Below the pieces are notes generated by a model. That model was not told where the DNA came from. It worked only from the letters and a program-made list of their open reading frames with translations, and made no database searches. A stretch of DNA of 64,000 nt from an uncultured Prevotellaceae bacterium (GTDB taxonomy: Bacteria; Bacteroidota; Bacteroidia; Bacteroidales; Bacteroidaceae), in assembly GCA_902776935.1 (NCBI GenBank), contig CACYRS010000009.1, forward strand, positions 28,099 through 92,098, in the 5' to 3' direction. Both the position numbers and the translations under genes were made by a program. This document shows, in pieces, positions 7,551 through 15,749 of this stretch (position 1 is its first letter; each line of letters starts with the position of its first letter).

Positions 7551-8235
7551 TTTTTATTTTTAGTTCGTAAGCTTTTCCGCGATCTGACTCTATTTTTAGG
7601 TCAGAATGCTCCTCTATTATCGGCTTGATACGACGTATGAGCGTGTAGAGCGTCTCGCTGGCATATGGTTTCTTTGGCCAAAGGGCATTGCAGATTTCTG
7701 TCTTCGTCAACGAGTGAGAGGGAGATTGGAAGAACATCTCCATTAGTTGGTGCTGCATGGGAGTAAGCTTAAGAATCTGGCCTTGATAATCCAAGAAGCG
7801 ACCATCTGATTCTGAAAAACTTAATCCACCATAATGAGTCATATTAGCCAATAATGGCACAATCTTCTTTCTGCGATACAAATAGTAGGCAGCCCAGAAG
7901 ATAGTTATCATCCAAAGGACAGCAGAAAGTCTTTGGTCTGACAGACTGAAGATGGTGGCCTCAGAGCAATGGGCGTATGCCTTGAACTGGCGCCCTCGGG
8001 TGTCGACAGCCAACGTTGCCTTGCCTCGCAACTCTGCTATCTGCAAGTGGTTGTTAAACGTACGGATGGTGTCCTGACTGATCACATCACTCTGCTGCTC
8101 CTCCAAGGCCAGAGCCAGCGCCCTGTCCATATCCTCACTCACCTGCCTTTCGGTCGCACTATAGCTACCAATACTGGTCAGGCTCGACGCGATAATCATT
8201 GCAAAAAGCACTATGACGGCATATCTCTGTTTCAT
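7531..8235 (-). CDS. Membrane-anchored OmpR/PhoB-type winged-helix regulator
   Basis: A 234-residue one-component regulator. Helix 1 spans residues 5-24, a periplasmic loop about 25-102, helix 2 about 103-120 (LWMITIFWAAYYLYRRKK), and a cytoplasmic Trans_reg_C winged helix about 145-230 (LTPMQHQLMEMFFQSPSHSL, TKTEICNALWP, TLIRRIKPIIEE). Topology is the reverse of ToxR: the DNA-binding domain is C-terminal and there is no receiver domain. It is transcribed divergently from the GH8 gene, and a TAATTTTG box lies only 5 nt before the ATG, implying a leaderless message. It is the best local candidate to bind the TGTCA repeats because this fold recognises 11-bp repeats. That link is inferred. Confidence 0.8.
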   Translation of the reverse strand: MKQRYAVIVLFAMIIASSLTSIGSYSATERQVSEDMDRALALALEEQQSDVISQDTIRTFNNHLQIAELRGKATLAVDTRGRQFKAYAHCSEATIFSLSDQRLSAVLWMITIFWAAYYLYRRKKIVPLLANMTHYGGLSFSESDGRFLDYQGQILKLTPMQHQLMEMFFQSPSHSLTKTEICNALWPKKPYASETLYTLIRRIKPIIEEHSDLKIESDRGKAYELKIKITSPVL

Positions 8236-8336
8236 ACGGCAAAATTACAAAAAGATTCCTAACTACGTAAACAGCTTAGTAGTTTTCTGCCTTATTTTAA
8301 CAAATAATATACCTTATCCTATATAAATTCCATCTA

Positions 8337-8348
8337 AATGTCAGACAA
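8337..8348 (+). promoter_or_regulatory. Third copy of the AATGTCAGACAA element
   Basis: Twelve bases identical to the 5' part of the operators at 1952-1970 and 4751-4769, about 90 bp upstream of the GH8 start codon and in the shared regulatory region with the winged-helix regulator. The second TGTCA of the 11-bp repeat is not preserved (a TGACA lies nearby), so this may be a weaker or unrelated site. Confidence 0.4.
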
Positions 8349-8429
8349 GGTTTATGACACTTTTACTCCGATTAAACCATTTGAACGTTTTTGCGTCAAA
8401 AAAACATAGTAAGATTATTAAAATAAGGT

Positions 8430-9764
8430 ATGAAGAGACTAACGATTATCACGATTCTCATGGCAACGACTATGCAGATGGAGGCTTTTACGCCTTGGAC
8501 CAAGGGAGGTTTTGAAACAGGTATTTATCGTAATGTGTTCGTGGAGATGGGCTATGAGCCTGCTGCGGTGGACGCCAAGTTGAAAGAAGTGTTCGATGAT
8601 GTTTTCCGTGGCCCAAACAAGGTGTATTTCGAGGTGGGCGACTCGATGGGTTATGTGTCTGACATCAAGAACGACGATGCCCGTACGGAGGGTATGTCGT
8701 ATGGTATGATGATAGCTGTCGAGATGAACGAGAAGGATATCTTCGACCGCCTTTGGCGCTGGAGCAAGAAATACATGCAGCACCAGAGTGGCTATCGTGA
8801 GGGCTACTTCGCATGGAGTTGCAAGACGGATGGCACTCATAATGCCGAGGGTGCGGCTAGCGATGGTGAGCTTTACTTCATCACAGCCCTGATCTTTGCC
8901 TCTAACCGCTGGGGCAACGATACGGGCATCGACTACAAGGCTGAGGCCCAGCATATCCTAAACTGCATTCAGCCCAGGGAATACACGCCAGAGCCTCGTC
9001 GGGGTGGATCGCCTGGTTTTGGAATGCAGCAGGCTGGCTCCCAGAAGATGTACCTGATAGATCCTGAAACACAGCTGATCACCTTCACTCCCGATGGCTT
9101 CGGACAGCGATTTACCGACCCCTCATACCACATTCCCGCATTCTACGAAGTATGGGCCAAGTGGGCCGACGACGGACGCTCGGAGTATTGGATGGAGTGC
9201 GCTCAGAAGTCACGCGAGTTTCTGCATAAGGCCATCGACGGGAATACGGGTCTGAATGCCGACAATTGCCAATATGATGGTACGGAGATACAGATGCCAC
9301 GCTTCCCTGGTATGCCTGAGGGCAAACCGCGAAAGCTTGGCAACAATAACTTCCGCTATGACTCCTGGCGTGTGCCTATGAATATAGCCCTCGACTACGA
9401 GTGGAGTTGTGCTGACAGGGAGTGGCAACAGAAGTATGGCGAGACCATTCAGAACTTCCTCTATAGCCAGGGTCTCAACACTTTCGTAGACCAGTATCGC
9501 GTAGATGGAACCCTGCCAGAGGATGATGAGATACTTCCTGCTGGCGGATTCCGTAAGTTGCGCCACAGCATAGGTTTGGTAGCTACCTCGGCTGCTGCCT
9601 CCGTGATGTGCTCACACGATAAGAGCAAGGAGTTTGTCGATGCCCTGTGGAACGCCAGGCATGTGCCCTTTGAGGATGGCTATTTCGACGCCTACTACGA
9701 TGGCCTTTTGCGCCTCTTCGCCTTTATGCACCTGAGTGGCAACTACAGGGTTATCGGCCGGTGA
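8430..9764 (+). CDS. GH8 reducing-end xylose-releasing exo-oligoxylanase-like enzyme
   Basis: A 444-residue glycoside hydrolase family 8 enzyme with an N-terminal signal peptide. Conserved GH8 signatures include RTEGMSYGMMIAV (catalytic acid Glu near residue 87), SDGELYFITALIFA, and NFRYDSWRVPMN (Asp near 311, the position of the base in Rex-type enzymes). Length and motifs fit the Rex subgroup, which removes xylose from the reducing end of xylo-oligosaccharides, better than endoglucanases. Substrate preference is inferred from similarity only. It stands alone on its strand, without a SusC/D pair beside it, and converges with the TPR gene 5 bp away. Confidence 0.85.
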   Translation: MKRLTIITILMATTMQMEAFTPWTKGGFETGIYRNVFVEMGYEPAAVDAKLKEVFDDVFRGPNKVYFEVGDSMGYVSDIKNDDARTEGMSYGMMIAVEMNEKDIFDRLWRWSKKYMQHQSGYREGYFAWSCKTDGTHNAEGAASDGELYFITALIFASNRWGNDTGIDYKAEAQHILNCIQPREYTPEPRRGGSPGFGMQQAGSQKMYLIDPETQLITFTPDGFGQRFTDPSYHIPAFYEVWAKWADDGRSEYWMECAQKSREFLHKAIDGNTGLNADNCQYDGTEIQMPRFPGMPEGKPRKLGNNNFRYDSWRVPMNIALDYEWSCADREWQQKYGETIQNFLYSQGLNTFVDQYRVDGTLPEDDEILPAGGFRKLRHSIGLVATSAAASVMCSHDKSKEFVDALWNARHVPFEDGYFDAYYDGLLRLFAFMHLSGNYRVIGR

Positions 9765-9769
9765 ATCGA

Positions 9770-10759
9770 TTACCACATCATCATACGGAGAGTTTGTTCG
9801 GCTGATTCGCGTTTGAACTTTATATTGTCGTTGTATTCTTTGTTCTGAGTGGCATCGAGGAATTTATTGAAATATTCCTTAGCCTTGTCTCGCTGCTTCA
9901 GCATAAAGTAGCACTGCCCCATTTCGTAGGTCAGTTCGTTGACGTCTTTCTCATCAGCCAGTTTCATACACTCCTGTAATTCTTCAAGACGGAAGTCGTG
10001 CTCACCTTTCATACGAAAAGCCTCTGCCAGTTCCTTATGCAATCGAAAGAGAGTTTTGCGGTCTGGCATCATCCGCTCCTTTGCCATATCGAGATAACTA
10101 AGGGCTTCGGCACCATATCCAATGCGATTACATACAATGCCGAGGGTGAAGAGGCAATAAGGATTAGCATCATTATTGATGGTGGTGGCTCGCGATAGAT
10201 AATCGTAGGCATTGCTGTTATCTCCCATACGCTGATAGGTAAGTCCAAGGGTATAGAGTGTGCCGAAGCAAGTGTCGCCCACAGCCTCTAATTGTTTCAG
10301 AGAGGGTAGGGCAAGGTCGAAGTTACCTATATTATAATAGGCCTCTGCCAATTGGCGATTCACAAGAATATGTGTAGAATCACGCTCACGATACTTCTGG
10401 CAGATATCGATAACTCTCTCAGGATATGTTACCCTGCCTCCCATATCTGATGCCTTGCCCTTATTCAGGCGAGGCGTGTAGTCAAGAATCAGCGAGATAT
10501 TATAAGGGTCTCGCTTCAGGATTTTATCTCCCCAGTAGAAGAGCGAATCGAGATTACCCAGATTGGCAAAATTATCATAACGTAGCCGCATATCGCTGAT
10601 AGTCAGGCTGTCGTCTGATAACAGTCTTGATACTTCAAGGCTCTTATTGAAATATCCTCGCTCTGCCCAATATTGTGCTTTTTGCCTAAGACTGTCTGTC
10701 TGGGCAGACAAAGGTAAAAGGGTAAAAAGGTAAAAAAGTAAAGCGGCTGTTGTTCTCAT
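9770..10759 (-). CDS. Secreted TPR-repeat protein
   Basis: A 329-residue protein with a signal peptide ending LPLSAQ and successive TPR-like helices (ILVNRQLAEAYYNIGNFDLA; FGTLYTLGLTYQRMGDNSNAY; ELTYEMGQCYFMLKQRDKAKEYF). It is clearly related to the TPR protein at 25060-26322, which shares ILVNR, the GDxxFxTLY segment and the same repeat order. It overlaps the upstream thioredoxin gene stop by an ATGA and is the last gene of the GLPGLI-thioredoxin-TPR operon. Likely a periplasmic scaffold; partners unknown. Confidence 0.8.
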   Translation of the reverse strand: MRTTAALLFYLFTLLPLSAQTDSLRQKAQYWAERGYFNKSLEVSRLLSDDSLTISDMRLRYDNFANLGNLDSLFYWGDKILKRDPYNISLILDYTPRLNKGKASDMGGRVTYPERVIDICQKYRERDSTHILVNRQLAEAYYNIGNFDLALPSLKQLEAVGDTCFGTLYTLGLTYQRMGDNSNAYDYLSRATTINNDANPYCLFTLGIVCNRIGYGAEALSYLDMAKERMMPDRKTLFRLHKELAEAFRMKGEHDFRLEELQECMKLADEKDVNELTYEMGQCYFMLKQRDKAKEYFNKFLDATQNKEYNDNIKFKRESAEQTLRMMMW

Positions 10760-12018
10760 TGCTGTTTCTCCTTTTCCAATAGTTGTTGCATTTTGTCGAT
10801 AAGCATCGCACCAGAGATATTCTTAGCGATGATACGCCCTGAGCGGTCTATAAGATAATTGTGTGGGATAGTCTTTATGCCAAGTGAACGTACATCAGAG
10901 TTCATATTACCCTTCTGGTCGTAGGCTCTGATGTTGTGTATCATATAAGGATGCTCGTCTTCCAAGTGATTGCGTAGATCATGTTCTTTCACAGCGCTCC
11001 ACCACTCTTTGCCAGACTTGTCGATAGAGATTAGGTAGACCATCAAGTCTTTTGAGAACATCTGAGCAGCCTGCTTTATGTTTGGCATCTGCATTAGACA
11101 GGGCTGACACCATGAAGCCCAAAAGTCAACATACAGGTATTGTCCCCGATATTGGTTAAGGCTGAGGATATTGAAATAGTCTCCCACTTTTAATGGACGG
11201 ATTATCGAGTCGGTCTCGCTATCATAAAAACGATTGCTATAGCGTTTCCAGAAAATACTGTTGATAGAAAAACTCTCTGCCGACATATAATTGCCAAGCG
11301 TGCTGTCATTCACGAGGGCACTGATAGGTGGATAATCAGGAAAGCGCTTTATTAGTGAATTCATGATTGAGTCAACGATTTCTTCCTTGTAAGTGTGAGT
11401 AGTTGGGCTCCATTTATGGTTGCTGTAGATGTTGCCGCCTACACCCATCGCTGCATAAGGATACTTGGCGTTCATAGCAAAAATCTCCTTATTATGCTCA
11501 TATTCGCGGAATAGCTTATCATCCAGCTTTTTCAGTGAATCCTTTTTTGCCTCAGGGAGCCCCATGAGTTGCATCTGCATCCTGACCTTTGTACGGATGT
11601 TGTCAAGGCTATCCTGCATAAGCTGATAACCTACATATTCCTTCATAGCTTCCGATCCTTCTGTCCTTTTTGGATAGCGCAGTCGGAAACCATCGTCCTC
11701 GTCGCCGACGTGAATGGTAATGCTGTCACCATTCTTCACCACAACGGGCACTACACCTGGGCCTCTACGTGCGAACATCAGGTTAACGGCATACTCATAG
11801 GGCACCTTTCCATGCATTGAACCAATACGGTGTACAGAGTCGATACTGAGCGAGTCGTGTAACTGCATCTGTTTCTCAATCATCGAATACAGATACACTT
11901 TCTGTGGTTCACTGGCGATGGCCGAGTCCACGTTTAGCGTAATCGAAAAGCGTTCGCTTTGGGCCATTGCGCACATCGATAGAATAAGGACTAATAACAA
12001 TGTCTTAATTCGTTTCAT
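10756..12018 (-). CDS. TlpA-like thioredoxin-fold protein with N-terminal domain
   Basis: A 420-residue exported protein (signal peptide ending MCAMAQ). The C-terminal ~140 residues are an AhpC/TSA-Redoxin type thioredoxin fold with an intact active site, YVDFWASWCQPCLMQMP, and the usual cis-Pro region (IKTIPHNYLIDRSGRII). The N-terminal ~250 residues carry a DUF4369-like beta region. Expected to act in periplasmic thiol-disulfide exchange. Middle gene of the operon with GLPGLI (13 bp upstream) and a TPR protein (ATGA overlap). Confidence 0.85.
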   Translation of the reverse strand: MKRIKTLLLVLILSMCAMAQSERFSITLNVDSAIASEPQKVYLYSMIEKQMQLHDSLSIDSVHRIGSMHGKVPYEYAVNLMFARRGPGVVPVVVKNGDSITIHVGDEDDGFRLRYPKRTEGSEAMKEYVGYQLMQDSLDNIRTKVRMQMQLMGLPEAKKDSLKKLDDKLFREYEHNKEIFAMNAKYPYAAMGVGGNIYSNHKWSPTTHTYKEEIVDSIMNSLIKRFPDYPPISALVNDSTLGNYMSAESFSINSIFWKRYSNRFYDSETDSIIRPLKVGDYFNILSLNQYRGQYLYVDFWASWCQPCLMQMPNIKQAAQMFSKDLMVYLISIDKSGKEWWSAVKEHDLRNHLEDEHPYMIHNIRAYDQKGNMNSDVRSLGIKTIPHNYLIDRSGRIIAKNISGAMLIDKMQQLLEKEKQQ

Positions 12019-12031
12019 ATTGCAAAAGTAA

Positions 12032-12964
12032 TTATTTAATGATAGCAGGTGGATATTTTTCTTTCATGTCGATATTAGGATATACCTCATAGAGGATGGC
12101 AGTCTGATTAGAAGGAATGCTTATTTTCTTGCCGTCCTTGACAACATATTCCGTTTTACTACCTTTGATGCCGTTTGTAGAGGCGTTCAGCATGGCATCA
12201 GAAAAGGCTATCTGGTCCCATTGTTCCAACATCAGTAGCTCTGCGGCTCGTTCTGGGGTATAAACGTCGAGCATGTCCGACTGTAATCGTAGCATCGGCG
12301 TATTATTTTGTTTAACCAGCACAATACCATAGCCAGTGTTCTTTTCTACTTTCTTGCAACGAAAGGCAATCTTGCCCTCCGCCTCACTTGCTTCGAGAAC
12401 AACACCAGGCAATCCACATAGTTTCCAAGGTCCGTCACTATAAGGTAACGATGATGCATACCATGCTGTCCAAGTCCGTCCTCGGAAAGTTGTCGTCGCT
12501 TTTTTGCAAGGATATCCACAGACCATTTTCTCTCCCTCACTAAATTTCCAATTGAATAAGCCCTCTATCTTATCGCGAGTAGAAATGCGCCCATGAGTAA
12601 AGTAGAGGTAACCTGGCTTCGGAAGATTCTTCACCACCTGTTCGTGCTGCCATTTATAACCAGTAAAAGGATGGTTGAGACTTGTGGGACTGCCATATAC
12701 AAGACCATTGTCCTGAACCCACTCGATAATGACACTTCGAAACTGCGAGGCATGTTTGCCGATGTCAAGGCGCATCAGGTCTTTTGTCTTCCTCGTGTCT
12801 TCCTCAGTCATCTGACGGATAGCCTCATAAGTTATTGACAACACAGCATGATCTGAAGCCTTTTGCTGCGATTTCCTTTGTGCCTGTGAAGAGCAGGAAA
12901 TCCCCGCCACTGGCGGCAGAACCGTCAGCAGGGCGAGGATGAGCATAGTTTGTAGTTTATGCAT
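12032..12964 (-). CDS. GLPGLI family protein
   Basis: A member of the Bacteroidota GLPGLI family (Porph_ging), recognised by YSDGPWKLCGLPGVVLEASE and the preceding CGYPCKKATTTFRGRTWTAWY segment. Length about 310 residues is typical. ATG 12964 (MHKLQTM) is preferred over ATG 12988 because the TACCTTTG box at 12994-13001 would otherwise leave almost no leader, and because MHKLQTM gives a proper lipoprotein-like signal peptide ending AGISC. Function of the family is unknown; it is often next to M56 peptidases, thioredoxins and TonB receptors. First gene of its operon. Confidence 0.85.
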   Translation of the reverse strand: MHKLQTMLILALLTVLPPVAGISCSSQAQRKSQQKASDHAVLSITYEAIRQMTEEDTRKTKDLMRLDIGKHASQFRSVIIEWVQDNGLVYGSPTSLNHPFTGYKWQHEQVVKNLPKPGYLYFTHGRISTRDKIEGLFNWKFSEGEKMVCGYPCKKATTTFRGRTWTAWYASSLPYSDGPWKLCGLPGVVLEASEAEGKIAFRCKKVEKNTGYGIVLVKQNNTPMLRLQSDMLDVYTPERAAELLMLEQWDQIAFSDAMLNASTNGIKGSKTEYVVKDGKKISIPSNQTAILYEVYPNIDMKEKYPPAIIK

Positions 12965-13003
12965 AACGAGAGAGATTTTTCGATTCATGGCGGCAAAGGT
13001 ATG

Positions 13004-13036
13004 AAAAAACTCCGATAGCGCCTGTCTATCGGAGTT
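13004..13036 (-). terminator. Intrinsic terminator after the TPR regulator gene
   Basis: Read on the minus strand: an 11-bp perfect stem (13008-13018 with 13026-13036) with a 7-nt loop and a run of six T. It ends the operon that begins at 15636. The promoter -7 box of the GLPGLI gene begins only a few bases downstream. Confidence 0.8.
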
Positions 13037-13058
13037 TGCATATAGTTTGCATTTGTAG

Positions 13059-14645
13059 TTAGAGTGTGCGGATCACCTCATCCCAGTCCTTGGCACTGCC
13101 TTTCTTGCCGAAGGCCTTTTCGTAGAGACGACTGCGGACGGTGGATACAGCAGCCTTACTGCGTAGGGTAAGATTGGCGATGCGGATAGGTTCAAAGCCT
13201 GCTTTTAGTAAGAGGCAGACATGGTATTCATGAGATGTCAGTTTGCAGAGGCTCAGTAAGCGAGGTGTAAATTGAGGATAAGCCTGATTGATGGCATCTG
13301 TCAAAGCCTGCCATTCTTCATCATTAGGATGATCTGATTCTTCCATCGTGACTAACCGCTGATAAATGGCTGTTTGTTGGATACTCTGCTCCGTTTGACT
13401 GCGTTCATTCTCATCAGTCTTTTCATAAGCCAGTTTAAACTCTTCAAGCTGCAAGATTCGCAGCGCCATCAATTCCTGCTTTCGCCGATGGCGCTGAATA
13501 TATGTGCCAAAGAGGATAATCAGCACTAAGAGACAGGCTATGACGATGACTATCACATTCTGCTTATGGCTGTTGTCGAACCTCAGTCGCGCATTTTCCT
13601 CTGCCTGCTTCTGATTGTGGTAAAAGGCATCCATCTGTGCAATAGTCTCGTTGCTTTGTATCCTGTTCAGGGCATCGTTGAGTTCCTTGTATTTAGAGAA
13701 GTGTTCATTTGCAGCATCGCGATGACCTTGTTGGATAGCTATATGTGCCAGAACCTCATGGGCATCGCGCTTGCTGACGGAATTGCCATCTTCCAACGCG
13801 CGCTGAGCAAAGATAGAGGCGGAGTCACCATTACCTATATGATAATATGCCTTCGCCAACAGAGCATCCACCCGATGTCTGTCGTTCTGTGGCAATTTGT
13901 TCTTAAGAGGGCGTAAGTAATTTAGTGCCATACGATAGCGCTCATTATCACAATAACAGCTGGCAATATCAATTATCAGCTCCTTCTGCAGTTCATATTG
14001 TTGGGATTGTTTGGCCAACTTATAGGCTTCTTCAAGGTTAGCCAGTTCATTTCCTGGCACTTGCTTATAAGTTTCGCTGATATATCGCAAGGCCTGAATC
14101 ATGCCGAGTGTATCTTTATTATGCCAGCAGTAGTTTTGCGAACGAGTGGCATAGGTCCTTGCCTGGTCTGGCATGTTATGGCGAAGGAAGAGATAAGCCA
14201 TCTTGGAATATAGACGGTTCTGCATTTCTGGATCCTTTTGTTCATCCAACAATTCCTCTGCTTTATAATAATAGGAGAGAGCCTTGGGGCCATCATTGCA
14301 GTTGGCGAAGATATGACCAGCGATAATATAACTGCGAGTAAGTTTCTCGCGATCGGTGGTCTGTTCGTAATAATCCACCAGTTGACGTGCCACATCCATA
14401 TTCCTATATGGCGTAGCTTCCTCGTTCAGTTCTGCAATGAGCAACTGATGAAACATCTTGATATAGTCAGGATAAGAGGCCACTTCATCCTTCAAGGCCA
14501 TGATCTCATGCCTTGCCAGTTCACGATTCTGCCGATGGTCTATCTTTTCCAGCTCGTGATAATAATATTGTTTGCCGTAGTCCAGGCAACCAACCATCAT
14601 CACTACAGCAATGGTACAACAAAGAACCAACCAGATTCTTTTCAT
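13059..14645 (-). CDS. Lipoprotein-TPR-membrane-HTH regulator
   Basis: A 528-residue protein with a lipoprotein signal peptide (lipobox MVGC), a TPR-rich periplasmic region of about 340 residues, one membrane helix near residue 365-385 (VIVIVIACLLVLIILFGTYI), a charged coiled coil and a cytoplasmic C-terminus resembling a LuxR-like helix-turn-helix (LTSHEYHVCLLLKAGFEPIRIANL, KAAVSTVRSRLYEKAFG). It is the intact relative of the frameshifted gene at 5983-7550. ATG 14645 is used because the longer frame opens with TTG. It follows the STAS-like gene by 32 bp and precedes a strong terminator, so it is probably co-transcribed with the ATPase and STAS genes. Confidence 0.8.
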   Translation of the reverse strand: MKRIWLVLCCTIAVVMMVGCLDYGKQYYYHELEKIDHRQNRELARHEIMALKDEVASYPDYIKMFHQLLIAELNEEATPYRNMDVARQLVDYYEQTTDREKLTRSYIIAGHIFANCNDGPKALSYYYKAEELLDEQKDPEMQNRLYSKMAYLFLRHNMPDQARTYATRSQNYCWHNKDTLGMIQALRYISETYKQVPGNELANLEEAYKLAKQSQQYELQKELIIDIASCYCDNERYRMALNYLRPLKNKLPQNDRHRVDALLAKAYYHIGNGDSASIFAQRALEDGNSVSKRDAHEVLAHIAIQQGHRDAANEHFSKYKELNDALNRIQSNETIAQMDAFYHNQKQAEENARLRFDNSHKQNVIVIVIACLLVLIILFGTYIQRHRRKQELMALRILQLEEFKLAYEKTDENERSQTEQSIQQTAIYQRLVTMEESDHPNDEEWQALTDAINQAYPQFTPRLLSLCKLTSHEYHVCLLLKAGFEPIRIANLTLRSKAAVSTVRSRLYEKAFGKKGSAKDWDEVIRTL

Positions 14646-14677
14646 CTGCTGTAAAGTACAAATAGAATAACCCAAAA

Positions 14678-14992
14678 TCAAGGTTCGATAGTTGGACTGG
14701 AATCTTTGATGACTTTGTATCGCCTTTGAAGTGCCACCAACACACTCCTTTCTGCTAACGGATTAAGTCCACGAAATGTTGTATGTTTCTTTAGTTCATC
14801 CAAAGGCATTTCCAACAAAAGTTTAGCGATGCATTCGTCTGCAAAGGAATTGGAAACTACCCGTACATCGGTAAAATCCAAAACGACCTTCTCTCCGCTG
14901 TTGATAAGTGGCAAGATTTTTTGGCGAAGCTTCTGACCCATGTCACGAGTACCAAAATCTGTACCGTATTCTATGAACTTAAATTCTACCAT
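14678..14992 (-). CDS. STAS-like domain protein (DUF4325)
   Basis: A 104-residue single-domain protein. The pattern VVLDFTDVRVVSNSFADECIAKLL followed by FRGLNPLAERSV is that of DUF4325, a STAS-like fold related to anti-sigma-factor antagonists such as SpoIIAA; the serine-rich SNSF segment lies where antagonists are phosphorylated. Its start overlaps the end of the ATPase gene by 7 nt. By analogy with SpoIIAB/SpoIIAA it may bind or be phosphorylated by the neighbouring GHKL ATPase. That partnership is inferred from gene order. Confidence 0.8.
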   Translation of the reverse strand: MVEFKFIEYGTDFGTRDMGQKLRQKILPLINSGEKVVLDFTDVRVVSNSFADECIAKLLLEMPLDELKKHTTFRGLNPLAERSVLVALQRRYKVIKDSSPTIEP

Positions 14993-15636
14993 AATGATTC
15001 TAATTCTCCTGTTTCAACAAATGCCTCATTATACTCTTCTGCTGCATCGGCACGATGATCGACTATCTGGTTAGGATCAATCTCCTCTCCTGTACCTATC
15101 ACCATGTAGACAAGAGTTCCCTGCCAATAGCCATTCTCCACGATTGTAGTCTGTTTGTCCTTGATGATTAATTTGTGACTTCCAGAATGAAGAATAAACT
15201 CCTTGCCGATGCTATCAACGAGCCGTGACGTAGTATACAAGCCAAATCCCATACCCTTTCCGTCAGTTATAGTGTCTTTGAGGCAAAGCATAAGGGCATC
15301 AGCCTCAGAAATATCTGCATACTTCTCATTCTCGGCAAGCGAAGCCCTGATGCCCATCCCGTCGTCAGCAATAAGCAGTTGTAGCGTTTTATCCTTCTCA
15401 TTGTAACATGTCATAGCTGTGCCTAAAGGCTTGCCGGAGTGAATGTGGACGTTGTCCATCATCTCATACAGGCAATAACTCAGCGCCTGAAGTACACTGA
15501 CCTCTATTTCAAAATGGGATGTCATAGACTTGATAACATCCCTATAGACTGCATTTAATGACTGTGCATCAAACACATCTATCGATACATTTCTTGCCCC
15601 TTTGAAATAATTATCCAGTAAGAATGCTACATCCAT
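14986..15636 (-). CDS. GHKL-type ATP-binding protein paired with DUF4325
   Basis: A 216-residue HATPase_c protein without sensor, dimerisation-histidine or membrane domains. The Bergerat-fold motifs are clear: N box YEMMDNVHIHSG near residue 65, G1 box IADDGMGI near 95, G2 box GKGMGFGLYTTSRL near 130. An acidic tail (about 180-216) is extra. The family pairing with DUF4325 resembles anti-sigma kinase/antagonist switches, but no sigma factor is encoded next to it. First gene of the operon, with a strong promoter 40 nt upstream. Confidence 0.8.
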   Translation of the reverse strand: MDVAFLLDNYFKGARNVSIDVFDAQSLNAVYRDVIKSMTSHFEIEVSVLQALSYCLYEMMDNVHIHSGKPLGTAMTCYNEKDKTLQLLIADDGMGIRASLAENEKYADISEADALMLCLKDTITDGKGMGFGLYTTSRLVDSIGKEFILHSGSHKLIIKDKQTTIVENGYWQGTLVYMVIGTGEEIDPNQIVDHRADAAEEYNEAFVETGELESLW

Positions 15637-15675
15637 AACGCCTATGCTGATAACCTTGATTGGTCATCGTGCCTG

Positions 15676-15707
15676 CAAAGGTAAGTATTTTATCGGAGAC
15701 TACCAAA
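15676..15707 (-). promoter_or_regulatory. Promoter of the ATPase-DUF4325 operon
   Basis: TTTG at 15704-15707, a 20-bp spacer and TACCTTTG at 15676-15683 on the minus strand; an exact Bacteroidota vegetative promoter. Confidence 0.75.
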
Positions 15708-15749
15708 TTTTTAATAAAAACACTTACGTTTGCATTAAGACTTTGCGAT

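Noticed and set aside
8439-8954. Long minus-strand ORF inside the GH8 gene (and similar antisense ORFs in dapB, coaD, argB, pnp and others)
   Set aside because: Antisense shadows of strongly supported genes, rich in His/Leu/Arg from reversed codons, without domains or promoters.
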